Under the pieces are notes generated by a model, which was given only the letters and a program-made list of their open reading frames with translations, ran no database searches and was not told the DNA's origin. 64,000 nt of DNA, taken from the NCBI GenBank assembly GCA_019058295.1, contig JAHPZI010000021.1:1-64000 (forward strand), written 5' to 3'. The translations under genes were made by a program, and so were the position numbers. Shown here one piece after another: positions 46,000 to 53,857 of this stretch. This DNA is from Promethearchaeota archaeon. GTDB taxonomy: Archaea > Asgardarchaeota > Lokiarchaeia > Sigyniarchaeales > SOKP01. Numbering within the stretch: position 1 is the stretch's first letter; every line of letters begins with the position of its first letter.

Positions 46000-46004
46000 A
46001 TGAT

Positions 46005-47363
46005 TTAAAATTTTAAGTATACTTTTATTCCTTTTTCTTCCAATATATTTTTTAAATACCAATCTTCCCTGATGTTAGTTCCAATTAACCATAAATTCTT
46101 TAATGAAGGAAGGTTGATTATTTCTTTTGGAATATCTCCTAATGGATTGCGGGATAGCCTAATATCTTCTATAGTTTCAATTTTAAATATTGATTTCGGT
46201 AGATATTTCAGTTTATTTACCCCAAGTTCGAGTAATTTCAATGATTTAAGATTACCAATAGATTCGGGAATTGACTCAAGAGAATTTGCTTCAAGATATA
46301 ATTTTTTTATTGCTTTTAAATTTCCTATAGATTCGGGAATTAATTCCAATTTATTACCACCAAGATTTAGATATTCAAGCGAACTGAGGTTTCCAATGGA
46401 ATCAGGAATCGTACTTAAATTATTATCGCCTAAATCCAGATACTTAAGTGAATTAATATCTCCTATGGATTCGGGGATATATTCTATTTCATTCTTGTAT
46501 GCATTCAGATGCTCGAGCAATTTAAGCTCTCCTATCCATTCTGGCAATTTTTTTAATTTTCCGACTTGTAAATCAAGATACTTCAAGTACTTTAATTCCA
46601 ACAGCCATTCAGGTAATTCTTCATTAGGTACAGCATAAAGAATCAAAATCTCGAGATTTTTTAATTTTTTTATTTGTTCTGGGATTTCACTAAGAGAGGC
46701 ACAAGTGAGATTAAGCCCCGCTACTTTACCATTTCTCCATAATATATTTCCATTAGATTCTAAGCGAGAGATAACAATGTTAAATTTGTCCAACCCGTTA
46801 ATTTGTAAATATTCGTGAGCGATCATCTCCAATTCCTCGATAATTTCGATATCCGAATTAAATAGCGCTCTTCGCTCCTCTTTTGTTAGGGCATCTATAT
46901 ATCCTTCATCATAACATAATAACTCCCGTATCCTTGTTGGGCCTTCCAGAAACCGCTTCACGACCTCTTCTTTAAAGACCCTTTTTGCCAAGGGATCACC
47001 CACCTTCGTTAATTTTTTCAAGAGAGGGAATGCCAGATTAGAATAAAGTAATCGTGTATTATAATTATTTTCTGCCCAGACCTGCATATTAGAACAATGT
47101 GCCCAAAATCTTGTTTCAGGAGGTATATCGATCAGATCAGGTTCGAATGTTTCTAATGAAGGATCTAATGAATGATCTAAATGTTCAGCAAATTCATCGA
47201 TGGATTTTATATTTTCAGTAAGATTTTCTATTTCATTGATAGTCTTTCTCATTAAAAGATATTTACATTGTAAATATGGATAGTCAGCTCCCTTTACGTA
47301 GATATTGGTTTCTCCATCTTCTAATTTCAGCGTTATATATTCATTTACTTTAAATTCTTCCAT
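46005..47363 (-). CDS. Leucine-rich-repeat protein, Lokiarchaeal type
   Basis: 452 residues. The N-terminal ~210 residues carry IPPETRFWAHCSNMQVWAEN and LAFPLLKKLTKVGDPLAKRV, a conserved domain I associate with LRR proteins of Lokiarchaeia. Residues about 215-440 are ten 23-residue LRRs of the pattern LKYLDLGDNNLSTIPDSIGN, the class found in plant-type and Ras-group LRR proteins. There is no signal peptide or membrane helix, so it is probably cytoplasmic and works by protein binding. The ATG start follows a TATA-like element about 50 bp upstream. The second LRR gene (48378-50801) is a neighbour with a different N-terminus. The stop is 5 bp from that of the giant gene, so the two transcripts must converge. 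Confidence 0.9.
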   Translation of the reverse strand: MEEFKVNEYITLKLEDGETNIYVKGADYPYLQCKYLLMRKTINEIENLTENIKSIDEFAEHLDHSLDPSLETFEPDLIDIPPETRFWAHCSNMQVWAENNYNTRLLYSNLAFPLLKKLTKVGDPLAKRVFKEEVVKRFLEGPTRIRELLCYDEGYIDALTKEERRALFNSDIEIIEELEMIAHEYLQINGLDKFNIVISRLESNGNILWRNGKVAGLNLTCASLSEIPEQIKKLKNLEILILYAVPNEELPEWLLELKYLKYLDLQVGKLKKLPEWIGELKLLEHLNAYKNEIEYIPESIGDINSLKYLDLGDNNLSTIPDSIGNLSSLEYLNLGGNKLELIPESIGNLKAIKKLYLEANSLESIPESIGNLKSLKLLELGVNKLKYLPKSIFKIETIEDIRLSRNPLGDIPKEIINLPSLKNLWLIGTNIREDWYLKNILEEKGIKVYLKF

Positions 47364-47413
47364 CTTTTAAAAAATAACTTTTCTAATTATTCTATGATAT
47401 AATAAGCATTCAG

Positions 47414-47425
47414 AAATTTAAATTT
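47414..47425 (-). promoter_or_regulatory. Possible TATA box of the first LRR gene
   Basis: On the minus strand the sequence reads AAATTTAAATTT about 51-62 bp before the ATG, which would place transcription about 25 bp upstream of the gene. The second LRR gene has a similarly placed element. Confidence 0.35.
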
Positions 47426-47567
47426 GATCTCCCTCAAGATTTTTGGACATAGATACAACCATGTTTTTCTATTGAATTTTTCTTTTTTTTTATTTTACGA
47501 TTATAAGTGTTTAAAATAAATCCAATATCTAAATCTTGAGATCTGTCATGCATTAATTAAAGAATAG

Positions 47568-47793
47568 TCTTAAAGAGATTTAAGAATAGATTTAGTTAAT
47601 TTCTTTAAATACTATTTTAAGGTTAAAATTTCGTGTTATAAATTAGAAAATGAATAAAAGATATTACTTTAAAAATAATTCATTTGAAAAAAAGAAAATT
47701 TGACATATTTCTGTTAGGTTTTTAAGCTGATTTTTTCACGCTTATCTTGTTTTTTTTGTTTAGCTTAAATGTTTAGAACCTGCCAACATTTTT
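47568..47793 (+). repeat. ~225 bp direct repeat, copy 1
   Basis: Aligns over its whole length with 51137-51361 in the same orientation, about 90% identical by eye with few gaps. Shared stretches include ATTTCGTGTTATAAATTA and TTTAGAACCTG. It lies about 205 bp upstream of the first LRR gene; copy 2 lies upstream of the second. Confidence 0.85.
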
Positions 47794-48377
47794 CTCTGAT
47801 CTTCCTGTAAGGAGAATTCCGAGCATTTCAGATTTTCCCCCTGAGGAGAAGAAATTGCATCCTCAATAGAAAACGCTAAAATGGAACTTCATGCTTTTAT
47901 TTATCGAATAAAATCCAAACAATTAGAGGAAGCTGAACCGCCCTCATCCCTATATGACAGAGAAGAAGTGGATTTATAGAAACTATTGATATTGTGCTTC
48001 GACCTCAATTGGTTCTCTATAGTAATTGCAAATCTTTAATTTTTTAGAAGTACTACTTTAAGATTATAAATTCAGCTCTTAGAATTCCTAATTTATTTCT
48101 TATAACTAAATTATTAATTTGTCTTATGAAATAAAAACTTTTTAAATTGCAAAGATTGTATAGAGTGCTATAAAATGGTATAAATCTTATTTTGGTTGTT
48201 GGAAAGGATGGTCTTATGACTGAGAAATGTTTTAGGATTGCTGAATACTACTGTTTTGTCTTAGAAAGAGCAATTCTGAAACGATATAAAGATTTCAAGA
48301 AGAAATACTATAAATATGACTAGATTATCATCTTTTGGTGAGGATAAAAAAAGCTTAGAACTACAGAAAAATAGAAA

Positions 48378-50801
48378 TTAACTAAAAATAGATTCAAAAT
48401 AATCTAAAGCATGTTTTTTTACATTTCTAAAAAATTTTTCATTAAAGGGATTTAAATCACGGTTATTTTTTAACCAGTTATTTAAGAGCGAGATAAAATC
48501 TGTCAATTTGTCCACACCCTCTTCGATGAAATCATCTCTCATGTCTTCATAATCATAGTAATCTTTTAATTTTATTTTTGAAGAATAAACATTGTTTTTA
48601 TATATATAGATAATAGGAATGTACTTTTCAATATTAGTTGCATATTTATTATTACAATCTGCATTCAATTCTCCTCTCTTTATCAATGAGACATAATAAT
48701 CCTTATCAATCTTTATCCCTTTTTTGACAAAATTAAATATCCTAAACGTACCAGAAATAACCTCAGATTGCTTTTTTTTATTTTTTTCCATTATATTCTT
48801 TACCATATAATCAATAAAAAAATCATCTAAACTATTCACTATTTTAAATAATGGGCTATATTTACCATCTTTGCTATGTTCACTCTCTATTTTCTTCTCG
48901 GAATCGATCCCGACTATTTTATCAACATATAATGCGATTTGTTCTAAAATAAATTCCATTTTTTCATTATTATAATTTAGAAGCTTTAAAAATTCACTAA
49001 AATCCATAAAATCTAATAAAAAACATAATTTGGTTATAAATATATCTGGTTTAAACCATAGATTAATCTTGGATCTAAAAATATCTACTATTTTATCTTT
49101 AAATTCAGGTTCCTTTGTTTGATCTTTTATAACGTTTAAAAGTTTAAGTGCTGAAGTATCTATAACATCTTCCTTTGTAAAAATATGTTCCAATAAATAA
49201 TCGATGTAATAAATCCCAATTTTCTCTAAAAAATATATTATATCTTTTGGGACATTACCCAATTTATCATCAACTTTTGCTAATAGAATTTGTATCAATA
49301 GTTCCCTGTTGTTTTTACCTAGTTTTCTGTCGATAAAACGCTTAAGGATCATCTCATTTAATTTTTGGGGCAATCTAGATTTTAGAATATTTTCATTATC
49401 TTGTGTTACTAATTTCTCTAACATTTTTTTATCTAATGAGTCTAAATAGTTAAAATACTCGTCAATAGATAATTTTTCTATTAGTTTATATGAGATACTT
49501 ACTAAACTTTCAATATTTTTAAAATTAAAATCATGAATGAAAGATTTCAGAGTATTAATATCACAAGATAATTTAAATATAGTATTCTCTTTTGAGATTG
49601 GGTCTAATTTGATGTGGTATTCTAAGAATGCCTCAGAAGAATATGGATTGGATATGCATCTATCAATTAGATTTTCTTTTAGAGACATAGGTAAATCTGT
49701 AATATTATTCTCTCTTAAATCAATTGTTCTGAGAGATTTTATGTTGGGTAACGATTCAGGGAGTCTCTCTAACCTATTATTCCTCAAATCTAATTTTTGA
49801 AGCATTTTTAGATTTCCTATCGACTCTGGGAGAATCTTTAATTTATTTCCATTTAAAGATAATATTAAGAGTGATGTAAGGTTGCCAACGGGCTCTGGAA
49901 GAGTCTCTAAAAAGTTTTCATTTAAAGATAATATTAAGAGAGAGGTAAGGTTGCCAATAGACTCTGGAAGAGACTCTAATCCGTTTCCATTTAAAGATAA
50001 TATTAAAAGCGATGTAAGGTTGCCAATAGACTCTGGAAGAGACTCTAATCTGTTTTCATCTAAAGATAATATTAAGAGAGAGGTAAGATTGCCAATAGAC
50101 TCTGGGAGTGCCGATAGCTCGCATTCACTAAGTCCTATTCCCATAACTTTATTATTCTCGGTTATAAAACCCATCTTAGTATCCCGCTTCATTCTAAGTA
50201 CTTGATTAAACTTTAAATTTGTTAATGTTTCTATTTCTTGAAGTGCATCTATTTCATATTGCGGAATTTGAGCATCTCTTAAGGCTACATCCTTAATTCC
50301 CCTCATTTCACCTAGCTTGGTCTCCACATCGCTTACAATTTCAGTTATAAGCTTTTTTCTTTCGGGAACGATAGATACTTTTGTTTGGGGAAGATTGATA
50401 TTTCCATCTAAGTGTAATAAATTATATTTACCCTGTCTCATCTTATTAATATGGTTAAATACATCGAAATTTGATTCATTAATCATACTTGAAATTTTAT
50501 CTACTTCTAATGGTTCATTTTCTATTAGTGTACTAATGATTTTTCTATTAATTCTTTCTTTCATGAGAAAATAGTAAAGTGCGTGTTCTCCTTCCATCTC
50601 ATAGGGGTGGAATAATTTGTATCCAAAGTATTTAAACTTCTTGATATTATTGGCTTTTATTAGTTCTTTTAATTGAAGTTTAATATAATTCTCAATAAAT
50701 GTAATTCCATCAAGAAAGAAATCACTAAAGGTAAATTGTTTTAATATTGAAAAGATATCACTTGGAAATTTTTTGATATATCTTAAAATTAAATCCTTCA
50801 C
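48378..50801 (-). CDS. Large leucine-rich-repeat protein with helical C-terminal domain
   Basis: 807 residues. The helical N-terminal ~215 residues include HPYEMEGEHALYYFLM. Residues about 219-379 are seven 23-residue LRRs (LLILSLNGNGLESLPESIGN type). The ~430-residue C-terminus is helical and Lys/Glu-rich with no motif I recognise. In particular no Roc GTPase, kinase or TIR motif is visible. It is probably a cytoplasmic binding protein. The GTG start (50801-50799) overlaps the TGA of a 21-codon upstream frame as GTGA, which suggests coupled translation. Four central LRR units are almost identical at DNA level. It is flanked by the two copies of the ~225 bp repeat. Confidence 0.88.
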   Translation of the reverse strand: MKDLILRYIKKFPSDIFSILKQFTFSDFFLDGITFIENYIKLQLKELIKANNIKKFKYFGYKLFHPYEMEGEHALYYFLMKERINRKIISTLIENEPLEVDKISSMINESNFDVFNHINKMRQGKYNLLHLDGNINLPQTKVSIVPERKKLITEIVSDVETKLGEMRGIKDVALRDAQIPQYEIDALQEIETLTNLKFNQVLRMKRDTKMGFITENNKVMGIGLSECELSALPESIGNLTSLLILSLDENRLESLPESIGNLTSLLILSLNGNGLESLPESIGNLTSLLILSLNENFLETLPEPVGNLTSLLILSLNGNKLKILPESIGNLKMLQKLDLRNNRLERLPESLPNIKSLRTIDLRENNITDLPMSLKENLIDRCISNPYSSEAFLEYHIKLDPISKENTIFKLSCDINTLKSFIHDFNFKNIESLVSISYKLIEKLSIDEYFNYLDSLDKKMLEKLVTQDNENILKSRLPQKLNEMILKRFIDRKLGKNNRELLIQILLAKVDDKLGNVPKDIIYFLEKIGIYYIDYLLEHIFTKEDVIDTSALKLLNVIKDQTKEPEFKDKIVDIFRSKINLWFKPDIFITKLCFLLDFMDFSEFLKLLNYNNEKMEFILEQIALYVDKIVGIDSEKKIESEHSKDGKYSPLFKIVNSLDDFFIDYMVKNIMEKNKKKQSEVISGTFRIFNFVKKGIKIDKDYYVSLIKRGELNADCNNKYATNIEKYIPIIYIYKNNVYSSKIKLKDYYDYEDMRDDFIEEGVDKLTDFISLLNNWLKNNRDLNPFNEKFFRNVKKHALDYFESIFS
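49855..50112 (-). repeat. Tandem 69 bp coding repeats (LRR units)
   Basis: About four consecutive 69 bp units within the LRR gene share long identical runs, for example TTGCCAATAGACTCTGGAAG on the plus strand. The flanking LRR units have drifted. This points to recent expansion or gene conversion within the array, so unit number may differ between strains. Confidence 0.75.
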
Positions 50802-50863
50802 TTTATTAAATCCTCTTCAGATTTAATTATCTTAAAACCATCATTATACTTGAATTCTTTCAT
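50798..50863 (-). CDS. 21-residue upstream reading frame overlapping the LRR gene (leader or LRR N-terminal remnant)
   Basis: ATG at 50863-50861, TGA at 50800-50798, coding MKEFKYNDGFKIIKSEEDLI plus K. Its stop overlaps the GTG start of the LRR gene. The opening MKEFKYND resembles the N-terminus of the neighbouring LRR protein (MEEFKVNEY), so it may be a relic of that N-terminus left by truncation, now serving as a coupled leader. A TATA-like element 43-54 bp upstream means it is probably transcribed. Whether it is translated cannot be told. Confidence 0.4.
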   Translation of the reverse strand: MKEFKYNDGFKIIKSEEDLIK

Positions 50864-50905
50864 ATCTTATAAAATTAAAACTTTTGTCTAATATAATAAT
50901 ATTAT

Positions 50906-50917
50906 ATATATTTAAAA
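50906..50917 (-). promoter_or_regulatory. Probable TATA box of the second LRR gene
   Basis: Minus strand TTTTAAATATAT, the strongest TATA match upstream of the gene. A start site about 25 bp downstream would give a short leader before the ATG at 50863 and so include the 21-codon frame in the mRNA. Confidence 0.45.
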
Positions 50918-51136
50918 GCCTTAAATTTCTGAATTTTTTTTACTTACTTTAATTAAACTTGAATGTATTTCTTTTAATCTAAAATTACATTCTTTACTAA
51001 TATTAAAAATAAAATTCTGAAAATTTCTTAAATCCCTCAGCTCCCCCTTTATGTTTATTATACTTCATTTAAATTATAACTATTCATTAAATTAGAGTGA
51101 ATTAATTTTTTAAAAAATGCATTAAACACAGAACCA

Positions 51137-51361
51137 TCTTAAATGGATTTAAAAATAGATTTAGTTAATTTTCTTATATATTATTTTAAGGCTAAAATTT
51201 CGTGTTATAAATTACAAAATGAATAAAAGATATTACTTTAAAAAAAATTCATTTGAAAAAAAGAATATTTGACATATTTCTGATAGGTTTTTAATCTGAT
51301 TTTTTCTTGCTTAACTTCTTTTTTTGTTTTACTCAAATGTTTAGAACCTGTCAACATTTTT
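51137..51361 (+). repeat. ~225 bp direct repeat, copy 2
   Basis: Partner of 47568-47793. Homology starts at TCTTAAA and ends at CAACATTTTT in both copies, with unrelated sequence beyond. Ends are not inverted, and no transposase frame lies inside. Confidence 0.85.
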
Positions 51362-51407
51362 ATAACTGAGATTAGGTTTTATTTAATGCCAAATTAACCT
51401 ATTGTTC

Positions 51408-51448
51408 AAATAAAATTACATGAAGGGGTAAATCGTCCTCTCTTTTTT
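51408..51448. repeat. 41 bp exact duplicate of the msrA 3' end
   Basis: Identical to 57285-57325, which encodes the last residues of MsrA (minus strand [11 protein letters not shown]). Here it stands alone, with no upstream msrA sequence, so it is a non-coding relic of a duplication or rearrangement. Confidence 0.8.
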
Positions 51449-51475
51449 GAGAGATAAATAAATATTAAACAAGAG

Positions 51476-51543
51476 CATCATGACTAATATTAATGTTCAA
51501 TAATCTCAATGCTTCGATTCCAATTATAAATTAATATATTTTA
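51476..51543 (+). repeat. ~68 bp intergenic block, copy 1
   Basis: Similar (about 88% by eye, one 1-base gap) to 56740-56808, sharing CAATAATCTCAATGC and TCGATTCCAA. It ends in a TATA-like run, so it may carry a promoter. The last ~30 bp also resemble 62290-62316. Confidence 0.7.
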
Positions 51544-51620
51544 TATTATTCAATATTTTAAAATTGGACGCCAAAAAATAAGAAGTGGAATGTCTGGGGG
51601 GTCAATATTCTTGAAGAATC

Positions 51621-51636
51621 CGAAACATTTAAAATA
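51621..51636 (+). promoter_or_regulatory. BRE/TATA promoter of the MFS operon
   Basis: CGAAAC followed by ATTTAAAATA, a good match to an archaeal BRE plus TATA box. Its centre is about 28 bp before the ATG at 51659, so the mRNA would be leaderless or nearly so, in keeping with the lack of a Shine-Dalgarno site. Confidence 0.55.
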
Positions 51637-51658
51637 ATTCTATTATATAAATATTTTT

Positions 51659-52960
51659 ATGAGGAATTCGCCCGAAGCTACAGAAATAGGAAAAGACACT
51701 TTTAAGAGAGATATTATTTTAATTGGTATCATTACTCTCGGGGCAATTATGTTTGGTTTCTTCGAAGCAAGTTTTTTTAATACCTACTTAGAGCACGTAC
51801 TTCGATTAGATTATATTTACATTGCTATTATGGTAAGTGTATCAGCTGTTTTTGGATTAATTTTCTTATTGGTATTTGGTGTAATTAGTGATAATACTCG
51901 ATCAGAGAAGTTTGGTCGGAGGAGACCATATCTTTTATTTGGAAGTCTTGTTTCTGGAATCTGTATGATCATATATCCTTTTTCTCCTGAGTTTATCTGG
52001 TGTTTTATACTTGATGCAATTATTATTGGTGTCTTCTCAAATATGTACTATGCGGCTCAGAGAACGCTCGTTCCTGACTTGATTGAAATAGAGCATCGAG
52101 GAAGAGCTAATGGTTTAATAACAATTTTCTCAATTATAGGAATAGTTATCCCTATTTTTCTTATGTTATTTGTAAATCAATTTTATAGTGTTAAGAGAGG
52201 CGGTTCTACATATATAACTCAAGAGGGCTATATTTTTGCATTATTTTTAGGGGGATTAGCATTGATTATAGCAGGGGTAGTAGGATTTTTCTTTTTGAGG
52301 CATATTCCACCATCAGAACTTGAACCTAAAAAGAAATTCTTTGATGATTTAAAAGAAACATTTCAATATGATGAGTTAAGAAAACATCGAAATTTCTTTA
52401 GACTTATTATAGCTATGACCGTTTTCAACTTAGGATATAGAATTATTTTTCCTTTTCTTTTTAATTATATTTTTAGTCTAGGACTTAATACAACGACATT
52501 AATACTTGCTTTAGGAATTTTAATCCCCGTTATAGTTTTTATTACATTAGCTATGGGGAAACTAGCAGATACTATAGGTAGAAAAGTTTTAGTTGCTCCA
52601 GTATTAATCATTTCTTCAATTGGATATTTCATGATTCCTTTCTTAAGACCCACTAGTATATTAAATATGATTTTATTAATAATCGCAATAACATTAGTTT
52701 TTCTCTCAATAGCTTCAATTCAAGTACCACTCGCAGCGTGGCAACAAGACCTCCTCCCAGAAGGTAAGCGAGGGCAATTTTTAGGTATACTTAATGTTAT
52801 TTTTACAATATCTCAAATACCTGGGGCAATTATTGGAGGAGTAATTGCTGATTCCATGGGTCTTGCTTGGATTTTTGCTTTTGCACCAATTTTTCTCTTA
52901 GCGTCAATTCCGCTTTTCTTAAGGGTTAAGGAAACATTACCTGAAGATTTAAAGTTCTAA
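51659..52960 (+). CDS. Major facilitator superfamily transporter
   Basis: 433 residues with about 12 membrane helices. The loop between helices 2 and 3 has GVISDNTRSEKFGRRRPY (residues 74-91), the MFS motif A in the D-x-T-x(n)-GRRRPY form common in glycoside-cation symporter-like and sucrose-transporter-like members. The equivalent loop of the second half has GKLADTIGRK (300-309). A central cytoplasmic loop (about 212-245) is charged. The substrate cannot be read from sequence; a sugar or sugar derivative is plausible given the downstream genes. The PHP gene follows after 27 bp and the 946-residue gene overlaps it, which makes a three-gene operon likely. Confidence 0.88.
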   Translation: MRNSPEATEIGKDTFKRDIILIGIITLGAIMFGFFEASFFNTYLEHVLRLDYIYIAIMVSVSAVFGLIFLLVFGVISDNTRSEKFGRRRPYLLFGSLVSGICMIIYPFSPEFIWCFILDAIIIGVFSNMYYAAQRTLVPDLIEIEHRGRANGLITIFSIIGIVIPIFLMLFVNQFYSVKRGGSTYITQEGYIFALFLGGLALIIAGVVGFFFLRHIPPSELEPKKKFFDDLKETFQYDELRKHRNFFRLIIAMTVFNLGYRIIFPFLFNYIFSLGLNTTTLILALGILIPVIVFITLAMGKLADTIGRKVLVAPVLIISSIGYFMIPFLRPTSILNMILLIIAITLVFLSIASIQVPLAAWQQDLLPEGKRGQFLGILNVIFTISQIPGAIIGGVIADSMGLAWIFAFAPIFLLASIPLFLRVKETLPEDLKF

Positions 52961-52987
52961 TAATTAATTATAAAATAATCTAAAATT

Positions 52988-53857
52988 ATGGTTGAGAGGA
53001 ATATGAATTTAAAATATCCTATAGCTGAATATGGAGCTCTATTTGATGCTCACGTGCATACTTATTTCGATTACCATGATGGAATGATTACACCTCAGCA
53101 ATTGATAAAGATGACATTAAAAAAAGGATTTAATTATGTCTGTGCAATGGCCCATGATACTATTCGAGGAGTAAAAATAATAGAAAAATTAGCCAAAAGT
53201 TTTCATCTCCCCTCAATCCCTGCTATGGAAGTTTCTACAAATTATAATCATATCTTAGCATTTGGGGTACAGGAATGGCCTTATCGGAGGGCTTGTTGGG
53301 ATCCTGATGTGGTAATTGAATATCTGCGAGAGCAAGATTGTGCTATTTTCCTCGCTCACCCGTTTTCTGATCCACATGATGGTCTATGGACCCCAGAGAT
53401 TGTAAAAAGATTAGATATTGATGGAATTGAATGGACAAATTCAACGGCCTATATGAAAAATTGGAAGACACATAAAGTCTATCAAAATATACCTAAGGGG
53501 AGACGCATTGCAGGATCAGATGCCCATACTACTTCGGTTTTCGGTACTGCCTTCACACAAGTGGATCTAAATAGTGCAGATCCCGATGATCTTGTGGCTG
53601 CAATGAAAAAAGGTAAGTGTAAAGCCTACTCTGGTACTGCACCTCATCACATAGCTCTATATATGTCAATAAAGTGTATTATATGGAATAAGATTATTAA
53701 GAGACGGCGGATTGAAGGACGTCATATAATTCCAGACGGGGACCGCCCGGGGAGTATTGTTCCCAGTATCATAAAATCAAGTGCAGAATGGGTAGAGAAA
53801 ATAATGAAAAAACCTGAAAATATCAGAACTAAAGTCTGGGTGGATGGGTCTATTTGA
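52988..53857 (+). CDS. PHP-domain metal-dependent phosphoesterase
   Basis: 289 residues with the full set of PHP metal-ligand positions: DAHVHT (H22, H24), MAHD (H56, D57), PAMEVS (E81), H88, LAHP (H124) and AGSDAH (D178, H180). Known: PHP proteins hydrolyse phosphoesters using two or three metal ions, with substrates from nucleotides and histidinol phosphate to DNA ends; stand-alone archaeal members are mostly uncharacterised. The usual fold is complete by about residue 225; the last ~60 residues are a basic extension with no recognised motif. An ATG at 53003 preceded by GAGAGG (52994-52999) could be the real start, removing five residues. The stop overlaps the next start by 4 bp. Confidence 0.88.
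   Translation: MVERNMNLKYPIAEYGALFDAHVHTYFDYHDGMITPQQLIKMTLKKGFNYVCAMAHDTIRGVKIIEKLAKSFHLPSIPAMEVSTNYNHILAFGVQEWPYRRACWDPDVVIEYLREQDCAIFLAHPFSDPHDGLWTPEIVKRLDIDGIEWTNSTAYMKNWKTHKVYQNIPKGRRIAGSDAHTTSVFGTAFTQVDLNSADPDDLVAAMKKGKCKAYSGTAPHHIALYMSIKCIIWNKIIKRRRIEGRHIIPDGDRPGSIVPSIIKSSAEWVEKIMKKPENIRTKVWVDGSI

Larger units (their letters stand above)
47364..48377. other. 1 kb spacer between the LRR genes, with a long repeat and possible gene remnants
   Basis: It holds copy 1 of the ~225 bp direct repeat. After it the base composition becomes less AT-rich, with short open stretches on the plus strand: NLPTFFSDLPVRRIPSISDF (about 47777-47836), MELHAFIYRIKSKQLEEAEP (from 47881, stop 47979) and MTEKCFRIAEYYCFVLERAI (48216, stop 48323). 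These look protein-like but sit in different frames with stops between, as in a decayed gene, possibly a mobile element. No family could be assigned. Confidence 0.4.
50918..51658. other. Spacer between divergent LRR and MFS genes, mosaic of duplicated sequences
   Basis: In order it holds copy 2 of the ~225 bp repeat (51137-51361), a 41 bp exact copy of the msrA 3' end (51408-51448), a ~68 bp block shared with the region before the coiled-coil gene (51476-51543), and the MFS promoter. No open frame of substance is present. Confidence 0.6.

Noticed and set aside
45823..45846. GFHDAGKT near the C-terminus of the giant protein matches the Walker A pattern GxxxxGKT.
   Set aside because: Only about 50 residues follow, too few for a P-loop NTPase core, and no hydrophobic strand of the usual type or Walker B is visible. 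Chance match.
45611..45964. 117-codon plus-strand frame overlapping the end of the giant gene.
   Set aside because: Met/His-rich out-of-frame translation of a region where the giant frame is coherent to its stop.
46072..46638. 188-codon plus-strand frame opposite the first LRR gene, with a periodic appearance.
   Set aside because: The periodicity comes from the LRR repeats on the true strand; the same holds for frames opposite the second LRR gene.
49855..50112. Regular 69 bp repeats that superficially resemble a CRISPR array.
   Set aside because: The units are in frame, code for canonical LRRs and have no spacer of unrelated sequence; no cas gene is present.
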